Shown here in pieces: positions 41,801-53,800 of a stretch of 64,000 nucleotides of DNA (its first letter is position 1; the number at the start of each line of letters is the position of its first letter). Made by a program: the position numbers and the translations under genes. The DNA lies in contig NW_020170466.1 in the NCBI RefSeq assembly GCF_000524195.1, positions 106,209-170,208 on the forward strand. Reading direction: 5' to 3'. Under the pieces are notes generated by a model. It made no database searches and had not been told where the DNA came from. It saw only the letters and a list, made by a program, of their open reading frames with translations. The DNA is from Echinococcus granulosus (taxonomy: Eukaryota; Platyhelminthes; Cestoda; Cyclophyllidea; Taeniidae).

Positions 41801-44800
41801 CACAGTGTTACGACACCAACCGATTAAGCGTCTGTAATCTATCTGCATTCCGAACAAGGGAGGTAGGGCAATCAGAGAAAAGAAACAGGAGAGCTAAAAT
41901 TAGAATCACTACATGAGACTTAACTGTGGCGAGACTCGACACGCAACACTTGCAGGTAAATCAATCGAGGACTAACCATGAATACGGTGAAGAAGTAGAG
42001 CAGAAGAACCATGTAGACCACGCGAAAGATGACGACAGGTCGACGCAGCGAGAAGAGGAGCATGGTGAGACAACAAAGTGCGATCCAGTAGCGCACACAC
42101 AGGTTGTGCAGAAACGAGGCTAGAATGGAAAAATACGAAACGGGTTTTATCATAATACTCTGAAAAATAGCACAGGCGAAATGCTCATCCATCAGCGTAC
42201 GATCTACTTTTAAACAATAGAGAGGTTTACAAAGCTCTGGATTGGGAGTTACGCCATGGAAACACTGCTTCATCAAGACTGCACAATATCTCGTACAACC
42301 CAAACGATCCACGATTACAGACACTCCCAGTGCTTGACACTCTAACTAGCTAGTTTGTCAAGGATTAAAAATGAGCACGATCTATGATGCAAGATACTGG
42401 CTCTGCTGACACAAGAAGTACACGACGATCGAGTTCCAAAGCGAGCTGCTACCATTGAAAAAGCGAATCTTATTATCTGGAAAAAAGTAAAAGATAATTC
42501 GGTTTTCAATCTAAAAACTGAAAAACCTTCAACATTTATCTGGTAATCGAAAAGTTGGTACGACTTATGAATATAAACTGCTGTCATAATTTATAAGGAC
42601 TGGAAAGTGTGTATAATTGTTTATAAAATGCATGCATTACTAGGTGCAGACAGGCGTCATTCCGTCAAAACGAATAACCTTACTACGTTCTCTATCCCTT
42701 TTGAACCAGGATATAATGTTAAGTCTGTTGAACGAAATGGATGAATAGCATTTGAGCTCGTCTGTTTTACAAGCTGAAATTAACTTATTTCCAAAGGCGT
42801 GAAGCCCCGCAATATCAGTAGGGTACCACCCCGAAATGCCCTCAAAAATATGCTTCGGGTTACCGGTGTCAGAACTAACTCTCAGCAATGCGTAGCGTGA
42901 GTGATGAAAATTTATTTACACCCACATAAACTGACAAAACGCGGCGGTTGCATGTCGGGCATCAGCGATGAATAACACAAAACAGGCTTCAAAAATAATA
43001 AATTTTAGCCTCACTTCACGTCACAAAAACGCGATTTTCTTGCAAACCTTAAGCACAATTACAATGGAGATCTACCAGTCCAGCATAGTATAACTTAGTG
43101 GCGCACAGGAAAAAATGATCTTTTTCAGAATTAACCAAGACTAGCCAATCATTTGGAAGCAAGTCTTGAGTGTATAAGATAAAATAAGAACCCATACTTT
43201 GCACCGCAAAAGTGACCCACGAAAAGAATCCCATACTGTACTTTAGGATAAGAGGCAAAGAAATGGATTCCATCTCCCCCTAATTCTCCGCATTCCTTTG
43301 ATAAAACGTCTTTAAGTGCTCCTTCTCATCTTCTCCTGGCAACATCCAATCATAATGGTTTCGTGGAAAAGTAACAGCTCCGAAGATAACGTGAGCTAAG
43401 AACGCAGGTTAGAAGGACCAGGTTGTTTTGATTTTGCAGGTCCGTACCGCTGGGAAAATGTAGTAGAATTTAATGTTGAGTAGCCGGTTAACTTATGTAA
43501 GAATAATGAAAGGTAAAGAAAAACTGGACCCAAAAGTGCTTGTAAAACAGCTTACCACCTCCCAAATGAATTGATCTAGGGTGATTTGTCAGCAGAAAAC
43601 TATGACGGGTGAACCACATGGTAATTTACGAGAAGCATCACTATGGATACAACATGGATTTAGGATATCTTTACTCCTGCTCCGTGAATGTTTTGTTAAG
43701 AGCTGCAAGTCTTCCAACGTTCTGCACTTTGCACTACCTTTAAAATTAACTCAGGCGCTGTCCACAATATTTTGCCAGAGGAAAAGCTACAAAAAATATT
43801 CTTTTTTAATTTTTTTCGGATCTGTTCCAATCGATGGTCAAAGTCCGACTCATTTCCCAATTCAATGCAACCCAGACATGGATAAAAAGCACTTAGCTCA
43901 AAATTGTGTAAATGCCTCAAGGCGAAAATCCACAAACTGCTGTTCAACAAATGGGGCGCAGTTGAATACCTACTTCAGCCTCCAGCATGGTGGCGGGCAA
44001 AGAAGAGCTTATTTCATCTCCAAGCCTAAACATTCCTTTGACGGTAAGACGTTTGGTAGCAAGGCGTTAAAAACACATCTAAAAGTGCCCTTCCATCAAT
44101 GAGGTCACCCAGTTGAGAGTCAGTGGGAAGAAAACTTTTAATAACACAAAAGATGGAAATAATGCAAAAATGATCAAACGGTAACAAGAAGGAATTGATT
44201 ACTCCTGCCTAAGATCATTTTCTCTGCAAATCTCCTCGTAAAATCTCTTTCAGAAATCGTGCGTTGGAAGTTCTCCTCATTTTAATTTGATCAACAAGGA
44301 GGTCGTTCGATGGACATAAAAACGGTTGTTAAACCAAGGGAATTTGCTATTAGAAAAAGATTAAGAAATGAAGCAGACTTGCATTCACGAAAGTAAACAA
44401 GCAATGATAGGTAAATTCCAGCAACACAAAAAATGAGTCAAAAAGACACCCAACTAAGATATGCAGAGTGGGGCAAAAAATTAGGTGATGTTTACCACAC
44501 CATTTTGACCCTGAAGTGCAGCTACTGTTGGGTGATTATTAGTTTACCTCCCCTTAAATGGCGTTAGCAAACCCACATTAGTAGAAAATGCAAAGCAGTT
44601 TCCAGAGTCGATCGAGATTGTTAGCAAACCCTAGATCGACAATGGCAGTGGATAAGCAAAAGTTTGAAGAACTCACCATTATCAATTAAGCGCCCTGGAT
44701 ACCATAATTTGAACGAATTTGCCTACTTCCTTTGGCACGTCACTGAGAGAACAAACCAATAAGCAAGGGGCCTATTTTGAACAACACGGAGACCCATATA

Positions 44801-47800
44801 AAGTCGTGCTAGATGATGCATCGAGATCAAGATTGGATAATGGAATAGGGATGACCTCGAAGCTCAAGCAAGTGTACCAAAAGTGAATGGCGATTATTAA
44901 TTTGGTAATTACCTTTAAGCGGAGATAGAGAATCGCACAACTAGCAAGAGGTATCATCAAAATATCCACCCAGATAAGTCGAAAATACACACTGACAACG
45001 ATGGGAGGATTTTGGACAGGTGGCATTAATCGGAAAAAAGGCAAAATAAACTAATCTGCGATGACTAATCGAATGAATTAATCATCGCGCAGATCTGTAG
45101 ACACGCTTTTTTGTAATAAAATTCTTCGGGCTTTTTCTGCTGTTCCAGCAATAACGCAGCCAAATAACTCCGGAAGTTTAGTAAAATTCGGTTATTTTTT
45201 CCGTCACTATAAGCTGGCCGAGTAAGCGAATTGCCTAGAGCACTTTATTTCATCTGTAAACCCTTTTCTGTGAGACTTAATGGAATTTACACATAAAGTT
45301 TGCAATACAAGCCTCCTAATCTCCATACCCGTCTCACTCTCGTTTTCTAACGTCTAGTCCATTTTCCGCGTGTAGACATACGATTGCGTAGTGGCAGGCA
45401 AAGGTGGTAATTACTGCCTCCAGCCTGGTAGTGGGTATTATCGGAGGAATATGAGGAGTGAGGGAGAAGGCGAATGAATCCATGCCCCTCTTTCATCCTA
45501 GTGTACCATGTGATGTATTATGGGTAATTGTGAGCACAATAGGCTGCCTGTTGTGTTGGAAGAGTAACACTTCTTCCAACGTATATGCCAATTATGACAA
45601 CTTCTCAAAACGAAGTTATTATGGTACACCTTGTATCAAGTTGAATCGCATGGAGAACCAGGTAGGTGGATCTTGGACGTATTTGATTGATTTTCAGAAA
45701 GTGAAGGATTCTTGGTGAACGGTTGCGTCCGCAATGTACCACCGCCACACAGTAAGCACATTCTTCTGGGCATTAAGTGGTGCCTGTGTGAGAAACGCGA
45801 AAAGGGTGGTGCGTGGATCGTTTAAGTTAACCTATGCACGATATCTATCCATTCTCTTAGCGAATGCCTCACCACTAGCATATAACATTAATACAAGTCA
45901 CAAATGATGCACGTCCATTTCCTTGTGATTACAAGGAATGGAGGATCTTCCTCAATGTTTTTTACCTACCTTCGGATGATTCATCAACAGGATCAAGTTG
46001 TATGTCGGAATCATTTTTTGGGTTGTGCATGCTGCCTACGCATCACCGCCAAGTGCTAGTCAAAGTTTACGTGCATGTTATGCAAATTCGGAACTGTCTC
46101 CATAGATTGGCGCTTGTCCGTGCTTCATAATGCATGTGTACGAAAAAATGCCTACATGCTAGTTACACCAAAAAAACTGTGAAAAATATCACGACCATTC
46201 GCTACTTACAACGTCTCAAAGCTGTCAAAACTGTTTTTAACAATGAAATCAAAATTTCGGCTTTTACCAACTATTTCGGAACCATTTACGCGTTTACCTG
46301 CTGGATTTAACGACTAGTGGGAAAAACTTCAGGTAAAAAAAGACTGCATACCCAAGCATCCGGGATAGACAGGTCAACCGGGAGTAATTTCCACAAAAGC
46401 CAGGAGAGTGACGTTTCAGTCTAATTTCATGTCACTTGATACGGAAGCTCCCAAGCCTGAAGAGGCACCGTTTTGACCATCTTAAATCCCGACCACAAAG
46501 CATTCTAAAACTACATTTCACTTCATCCCTTCTAAGAACTGTATCAAAAAGTTGTTTAAAGTGGATTTAATCCTATATTTCAAAAAAAAAATGAACAACT
46601 TTTCTAACCATGCCACCTCTAGCACTCTGTCGCCTAATTTTACCGATTAGAACTCGTAGGAATTCCTTTTCTGACATAGGAGGAGTCCTTAACAGGCCTG
46701 CAAATAATGATTGAGGATCCCATTGATGCCTGCAGCTGCATGAAAGTTAATATCAAGTTTACATAGTACATGCTCTCCTCCAGTCGAATGCCGGATCTCC
46801 AGGATGGATCAAATGTAAACAAGAGCAGTCACGAATCCCAAACAAAAGTGCAGATGCGGATGCCTTTGCAAAAAAACAAATGTACTTTGCTGTGTAGGCT
46901 TTTAATGTACGCATATAATCAAATGCTACAGTTCGGTTGTAGCGTCCACATCACTCCTATTCGCCATAAGTCGAGAATAGGATCCAGCTATTATAAAGGG
47001 ATTTCGTATTGCCTGTATACAGCAAACTATTGTTCACTTGTGCTAATTTAACTGGCAAACTTCAGCTCTACGCTATTCGCTGCGGGGCTTTGGAACCCTC
47101 CCTTCCTTCCCAGTGTTTACGATGTCTTTAAGCAAAACCAGAGCATCTGTGAAGCACCCGTTTACTTTTCACGAAGATTTTAAGGTCCTACAACTTCCGT
47201 AATGGCATCTAGTTCAACATCCAAGTATGTAAACTCTCCAGTCTTCGTGAGATCTGCCACCACTTTCATGTCTTTCATGCTAATAGGTCAGATTACGTCT
47301 TTAGATATGACTCGGCGCTACACAGACACACTACACACGAGAAAAACAGAATTCTATTGCCTGGAGACGAAATTTATGGTAAGCAACACAAATGACAGGG
47401 TGAAGAATACCACCAACCACAAACAGAAGCCCTTCCGATTAGGGCATCAAAAACTGGTAATCTGCATATGAAATTTAAAAAATACTAGATCAACGGATTT
47501 AACACAGAAGAAAATAAGAAAACAAGGGAGTAGACTCTATTCCCAGCATTTCTTGTAAAAATTAGAGCATCACAAGAAAAGACAGAAGAGAACGGGGGAA
47601 GAAAGTAGACATTGTAGAACCCATTACCTTTTAAGTACATACTTCTCTGAGACAAATCTCAATGAGTAAAATGGGAAGTGGAAAATTCAACACTTCTCAG
47701 AACTTTTTAATCAAATCTTTGTCACATGGATGCAAAGAAGTGACAACCAAAATTTAGATGGATTATTCACCCCGAGATTCGAGCAGCACTAAATAAGATA

Positions 47801-50800
47801 GGTAGGCGTTAATCGCTACGGTACTCATTTGTGCTTCCTATCAATCTTCTTCCAAGTCAAAGTCCCAAAATGCCGACTGAATGCGTCTTATGAATATTAT
47901 TCCAGCTTGTCTGTTCTCAGAATCGAAATCTGCATAAGGGTCACGCAAATTTTGCTTGAGTAGCACTTGGCGGTGATGTGTAGGCAGCATGCACAACCCA
48001 ACAAATGATTCCGACATACAACTTGATCCTGTTGATGAATCATCCGAAGGTAGGTGAAAAACATTGAGGAAGATCCTCCATTCCTTGTAATCACAAGGAA
48101 ATGGACGTACGTCATTGGGCCTAACGTTTGAGAAATGGATGGATATATATCGCGCATAGGTTAACCCAAACGATCCACCCACCACCCTTTTCGCGTTTCC
48201 CAAACAGGCACCACTTAATATCCAGAAGAATGTGCTTACTTCGTGGCGATAGTACACTGCAGATGCAACCGTTCACCAAGAACCCTTCACTTGCTGAAGA
48301 TCAAACAAATGAACCTTTCATCTACTTGTGCATTATTCGGTTCGCTAGACGATGCAACTTAATACAAGGCGTTGAAGAGTGACGTTGTCGCGAGAAGCAG
48401 CCGTAACTGGCAAATTCACTGAAAAAAAGCGCTACCGTCCCAGGACAACGGAGGATCTATTGACTTTAAAGTGGCTCATGACAAATTCAAGTGGTACTTC
48501 GAGATGAAAGAAATGCACTGGCTTATTCCGTCCATCCCCCATAATCCTCCGACAATAACAACGACCAAATTGTAAGTGATGAATAAGACCTCTTCTCGCT
48601 ACTACACAACCACATGATTACACGCGCAACATGAAGCGGGCGGTCAAAAACGGTGAAAGAGATATGAAGGATGTGAAACTTGCGTTATTTTGCTTCTTTG
48701 GGGAAGGATGGCCGGGTTTTTCATGATTTCCGGCAACTTTTAATTCCTTACTTGAAGTAGAAGAATGGGAAATGAAAATCTGCTGTTTTCAAGAGATTAC
48801 TAATGAAACATTTAAGAGAACATTTTTCCTTGAGTTAAGAAAGGAAGTGAAGCGTATTTACTTTCGGGTGGAAACGTGACAGAAGGCAAAAAACCGAGTG
48901 AACAAATTCAAAATTTTTACCACATTGGGTGTTTGCATGAGAGCTATTCAAAAATAGTGTTTCCAAACCGAAAAATAGGAAGAACTGGAAAGCGTCCTAC
49001 GAATCAAATAATTCATTATTTATTGGATCAGGCCAATGAATGGCTACTTTCTCCCGATTAAGAACACTGACGAAAAAACGAAATAACAGGTAGAAACAAC
49101 TTGCAAAGTTAGGCAAAACTGTCTCAACTGCCTGTACTTTTTTCAAGGAGAGAAAAGAATGGGGAAGTAAATAAGAATAAAGTTCTATTTTATTATGAAA
49201 ATCCACTCCAAGATTAAATCTCATGAAAGAGAGAAAAGAAAGGCTTCAGTTTCCATAATCCTGGATGTTTTTTCACCAAGTGCATAGTGGATGCAGAAAA
49301 AAGATGAGAGGTTAAAAGACTCACTAAACTTGCGATATTGCAAATTGTCCACCACCGCAATGCCCTCATACTGACTGGAAGTGGCAGCGGCGACAGCAGC
49401 AGCCGTAGCACCATCTAGCCCTCCCCCTCCACCTCCTCCTTCCCTCCACTCTTCATCCCTTTCTACACCAGTAGCCCCGCCAACTGCTGTAGCAGTGGTT
49501 GCAGCGCTGGTATTGGTGGTGTGGACCACCGAACGCGTAGAGTTGTGGGACGAAAATGAAAGGGACGACGACCGCTCCAACACAAAGAGGCGCAGGTTCA
49601 GCCAGAAGAAGACAAGAAACGTCAACTGTACAGTAGTAAAAGGAAATAAATAGCGTAAGAGGGCAAACAGTACCACCTGAAAGTGAGTTATAGTCTTCGA
49701 ACACGTCTGCATATCCCACAATCTAGGCTTCCTCTAGCCACGAGTAAGATCCGTGCATAAACCGATGACTACCGGATTGTAAAAATTTCCCTTAAACTGA
49801 TGCCACCTCTGAGTGCCCTACGGTACACCTAATTATAGCACCCAAAAATTGGCTAGACAGACATCGGATTGTCTAGACAAAGAATGGTCAAAGGCTCACT
49901 TGAAGAGACAGAGGCCACACAGGAACAGGCCAGCGATGCAGTCCTATCTCGGTAAGATTCAGGTTCTTATCTGGCAGGTAAGTTGGCAGTTCGACCTCCG
50001 TAAGATCGAAGCAGTAGATATACTGCAGTAAAATTATGCACATGCCGTAGGCGACAATCAGAGGGCTGCAGTAGAGGCAGGCCAGTCGTGAATTCGGTAA
50101 AATCCACAAAATGCACGCGGAGAGAAGGAGGATGAAGGACAACCAACTGCGTAAGACTACGCTCCAGGCCTAGACGACAAGGAGAAGCCGGTCTTATAAA
50201 CTATTAAGTTTTATGTAAAGGCGTAACGCTATGCAACCGAGACTTTTAGCTAGACAAAAAATGAATGTTAACAGGGCTGATACGACGCACGCCGGCAAGT
50301 GGCACGAATGTACTAATGACATTTCTTCTCAACGAAGGGCTATAACATGCATATCTACGGCCATATAGTAGGGAATTTGAATAGGACAAATAGTTCAAAA
50401 CCCCAGGTTATGTCTTTCAATGACGTTCCCAGCCTAAGGGATTTCCAGTCCACAGCCTCAGTAGTAAGCGCTTTAAGCATAAAGAGGATATAAGGTCTGA
50501 CCCTGGATAACTGACGCATAACTTGGCACAAAGTTGCACAAGAGACAAGCTTTCTTGTGGGAGCGGTGAATGCTGCGATTACTGCATGAAGGCAGCAGCA
50601 GAAAAACCGAAAAAATAAAAGAAATTTCAGTCTCCTTAGAACTGCTTTGTGTTTTACTTGAAGCCCTCGGTTACACTTGGGCAACCCTCGTATAATAGGT
50701 TAAAGTGAAGGGTTTGAAACCTACTTTTAGGACCAATCAAAGCCAGAGCAAAAAGTGCTGAGACTTACCATCATGGCAATAAAGGTGAGAATATAGCTGT

Positions 50801-53800
50801 TACGAATAGCTGAGTTGAGGAAGCTGAGGAGAAGTGGACGCTGAGTGAGGGGTGAGAAAAAGTTGGCATTTTCGTCGAGAGTAACATCACCGCCGACATG
50901 ACGAAAGCGAGCGGCTATCATAAAGGGGAAGACATCATAGACAGGTTGAGAGCGGTCGGTGGGTCCTCCTGGTCTTAAGAAACGCCCTCCGCCGCCGCCT
51001 TCAATCGCGCTTACTGTTAGGGATCGTGAGATTTGCTTTATTTCTGGTTCATCTGCTTGTACGAGAGCCTAGAAGAGAAATGGGTGACAACGCGACCAAT
51101 TTTTTGAAATAAAAGGCCAAAGATTTGTGCTCTGTCGCCATTATCGATAAAAATGACAGCATAAATGCCTACTCTTTCAAGTGATCAAAAGCTAGCAGGA
51201 AATTGAATGTAAGTTGATTTTCAGCTCTGCAGCCGGGTTGCATACCACATAGAAACGTTATAAAAAAGATGTCTGCTGTTCATAGCTGAGTCAGGGAAGT
51301 TCTTCAACAGCGGATTAAGTTCGGCAACCACTCCAATCTCGACTTCAGTAGAATAGAGTCCACTAATGACCCACTTCCGATATTGGTTTATGAACAGAGT
51401 GACACTACCTCCGTTTCTTATGGTTAGAGGTAACCCAGTTAGGCCATTGGGCAGAAATGACAGGAAGATGTGTGTCGACCATATTTTAACTGAACTACCA
51501 TTTGCTTCCAGATCAGAGTTTCAACTGAAATCTGACTGACATGATAAATGAGCTCACTACGGAACATACATTAGCCTTCAGCACTACAAAGCGAATAACC
51601 CTTTAACGGGCGATTCGAGAAAAGGGTGTTCCGGTGGAATCTACCTTGATTTATGAGACTGCCAGATATCATTGAAATCGTATATCTTCTCGCCTTGATT
51701 AGAAATTCCCACACGGTCATCACGCCATTTCCATGACCTGTATGAAAACACTCGACTGCCCTGTGAGAAGTGGCCACGAAAAGCGATGAAAACAGCACCA
51801 TTCTCACGATTCGGTTACCATGCTGGTGGCAGAGAGTCATATTCACGTCACATTTCAGCCTACCGCTAAAGGATTGCAGGCCAAAAACAACTGATAGTTA
51901 GACAGTTCAAGGACACTAATCTCAGCTACTTTGAAAAAAATGACACAGAAACGGACTAACAAAAAGGCATGTACTGACATCAGTTGCTGTAACATTTAGG
52001 GACTTATAAAAGGCAAGCGATGGGCATCAGTCCATCATCGTTACGGTGGTCCTCCTTGTCCTTGGCCAACTTTTAAACTTTCAATGTAATGCTGACTGAA
52101 CGAACTTAATGCATGCAGTTCCACCTTGTCTACCCCACCAAACAAACTTAACTCACTTCAAAGGCCAAAAAAATTTCCATTAAAAACTGTCGCATAGCAT
52201 TCGGAGGAAGTTAGGATATCAAGATCATCCGCTAATTTGTCAAGTGAGCAATGAATTAATTTGTTTATACCTACATTAACTAAAAATGTCGCGGTAAAAA
52301 CTGCTAAGTGAACCTACTTGATAGATGCAACTCAAGCTCATCTGCTCTGCGAAATGTATCTCACTCAGTTCCTGAGCTGTAAGAACTGCACGTAAACTTT
52401 TTTGGTTTTTTCGTGAAAGGAGGGCGCACCACCCAGAAGTGCATTTAACTGAAAAATTTAATCCTGCTGATGAATTATCCAGAGGTGAGTGAATCTCGTT
52501 GAGACAAATCCTCTATTCTTTATAAACATGAGGAAATGGAGGGGCAATGGTGGGACTAACGCATGAAGAACTCGCACTGATGTTTCGTACGTTTGCCAAG
52601 CGAACAACCACATCATCCAGCGGTTATTCTCAAATGATTCACTCCCCATCCTCTCCGCACTTTCAAAGCACGCACCACGCTTACTTTGTATCGGTGGTAC
52701 CCTACGAGCGCAACTTTTTACCAGAAATTGTTCACTTGAAGACCAAACAACTACGCATGCTATCTACGTACTCGATACTCGATGATTCACATAAGAAATA
52801 GTCAGCACTGGCGAAACAGTCAACAGGAAGAAAGACTCCACATCTCGCACCGCGCCTCATCTTCAACTTGGAGTGGTAACCACCATCCTTTCTTGACATC
52901 AAGCAACTACGGTGTCCGGTAAGAAGTAGTGAAAAGTTGGGAAATAACAGCGGGATGGAAACGGAGGTCATTAAAGCTAAGAATTATGCTTTCAGAGACA
53001 CAGCCCATGAGCAAAGAAATTCGAAGGCTTGAGTCTCACAGAAAACAAAATTTCATAAACCCTTTACATTTATTTATTGTTATATAAACTCGCACGGATG
53101 CTTGCCTATTGTATGTGCCAAAGAGTCAGCGCTTTGCAGGGGCATAAACAAATTATAAAAAGGTCTAATAGCCAAGGCGCTGACACCGTTTCCTTGGTAA
53201 AAAGGCGGTTTAATTTCACAGTTTTAATCATGCCCAAATCATAATGCTACAGAAAAGTTTCGTCAACGAAAAGCATTTAAAACTCTGACCAGTTGCAAAC
53301 GTCGAGCAAATCGGAGTCATCATCATGGCCCACATTAAGACAATCTCGAGCACAGACTCAGGTAAGAGATCTAGCGGCACACAGGATATCAATAAAGTTA
53401 AATCGGTACCACCCTAAGCCTTACTGTAAGTCATAGTCCAAGATCAGAAGAAATTTGAGCATAAACTGATACCAACTAGACTTACAACAGTCTCTGTCGT
53501 AGGCAGGTCATCCAGATCAATGAACGTCTGATCGACATTGGATTGATCAATCTGTGACAGCGGACCCGCCACTGCATCTGGGCCAGAGTTCTGATTGGTG
53601 TTCAATAGCAGCGGCTCATTCAAACTTGTCGATGGGTCCTGATGATTCAAATCATCTGCTGGCTGCTGACGCTACAAAAGAGGCAAATCGGTAAAGTATA
53701 AAACCACATTCTTTCCCACCTTACCTGTCGCTGCAGTAAAGAATGTCGATGCGTTGCGTTGGTAAGGTTTGAGTTACGCAAGAAAATCTACAAGTTGGGG

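Larger units (their letters stand above)
37429..41976 (-). other. Piezo intron 12
   Basis: A 4.5-kb intron. It holds the inverted Piezo-like pseudogene (40,530-41,350, plus), a mariner-like fragment (39,060-39,190), and two coding-like minus-strand segments at 39,789-39,984 and 40,145-40,333 that are described as a finding. Confidence 0.65.
42120..49324 (-). other. Piezo intron 11, the largest
   Basis: A 7.2-kb intron containing the inverted pair of repeat R1 (45,430-46,115 and 47,860-48,560), a mariner-like fragment (46,448-46,564) and an imperfect hairpin (45,054-45,094). Minus-strand open frames at 42,640-42,888, 43,049-43,273 and 44,772-45,044 have no sure identity. Confidence 0.65.
51069..53485 (-). 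other. Piezo intron 8
   Basis: A 2.4-kb intron containing repeat R2 copy 2, repeat R1 copy C, and coding-like minus-strand stretches at 51,250-51,905 described as a finding. Confidence 0.6.

Noticed and set aside
42640..43273. Minus-strand frames with phrases resembling repeat-propeller proteins
   Set aside because: The pieces are short, unlinked by splice signals, and lack a defining motif.
43581..44102. 173-codon plus-strand frame in intron 11
   Set aside because: No domain, repeat or conserved pattern was seen.
44772..45044. Hydrophobic minus-strand frame that loosely resembles Piezo exon 13
   Set aside because: The resemblance (a few aliphatic and aromatic positions) is what any membrane segment would show; no exact motif is shared.
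49381..49653. Plus-strand Ala/Pro-rich frame
   Set aside because: It is antisense to the low-complexity part of Piezo exon 11.
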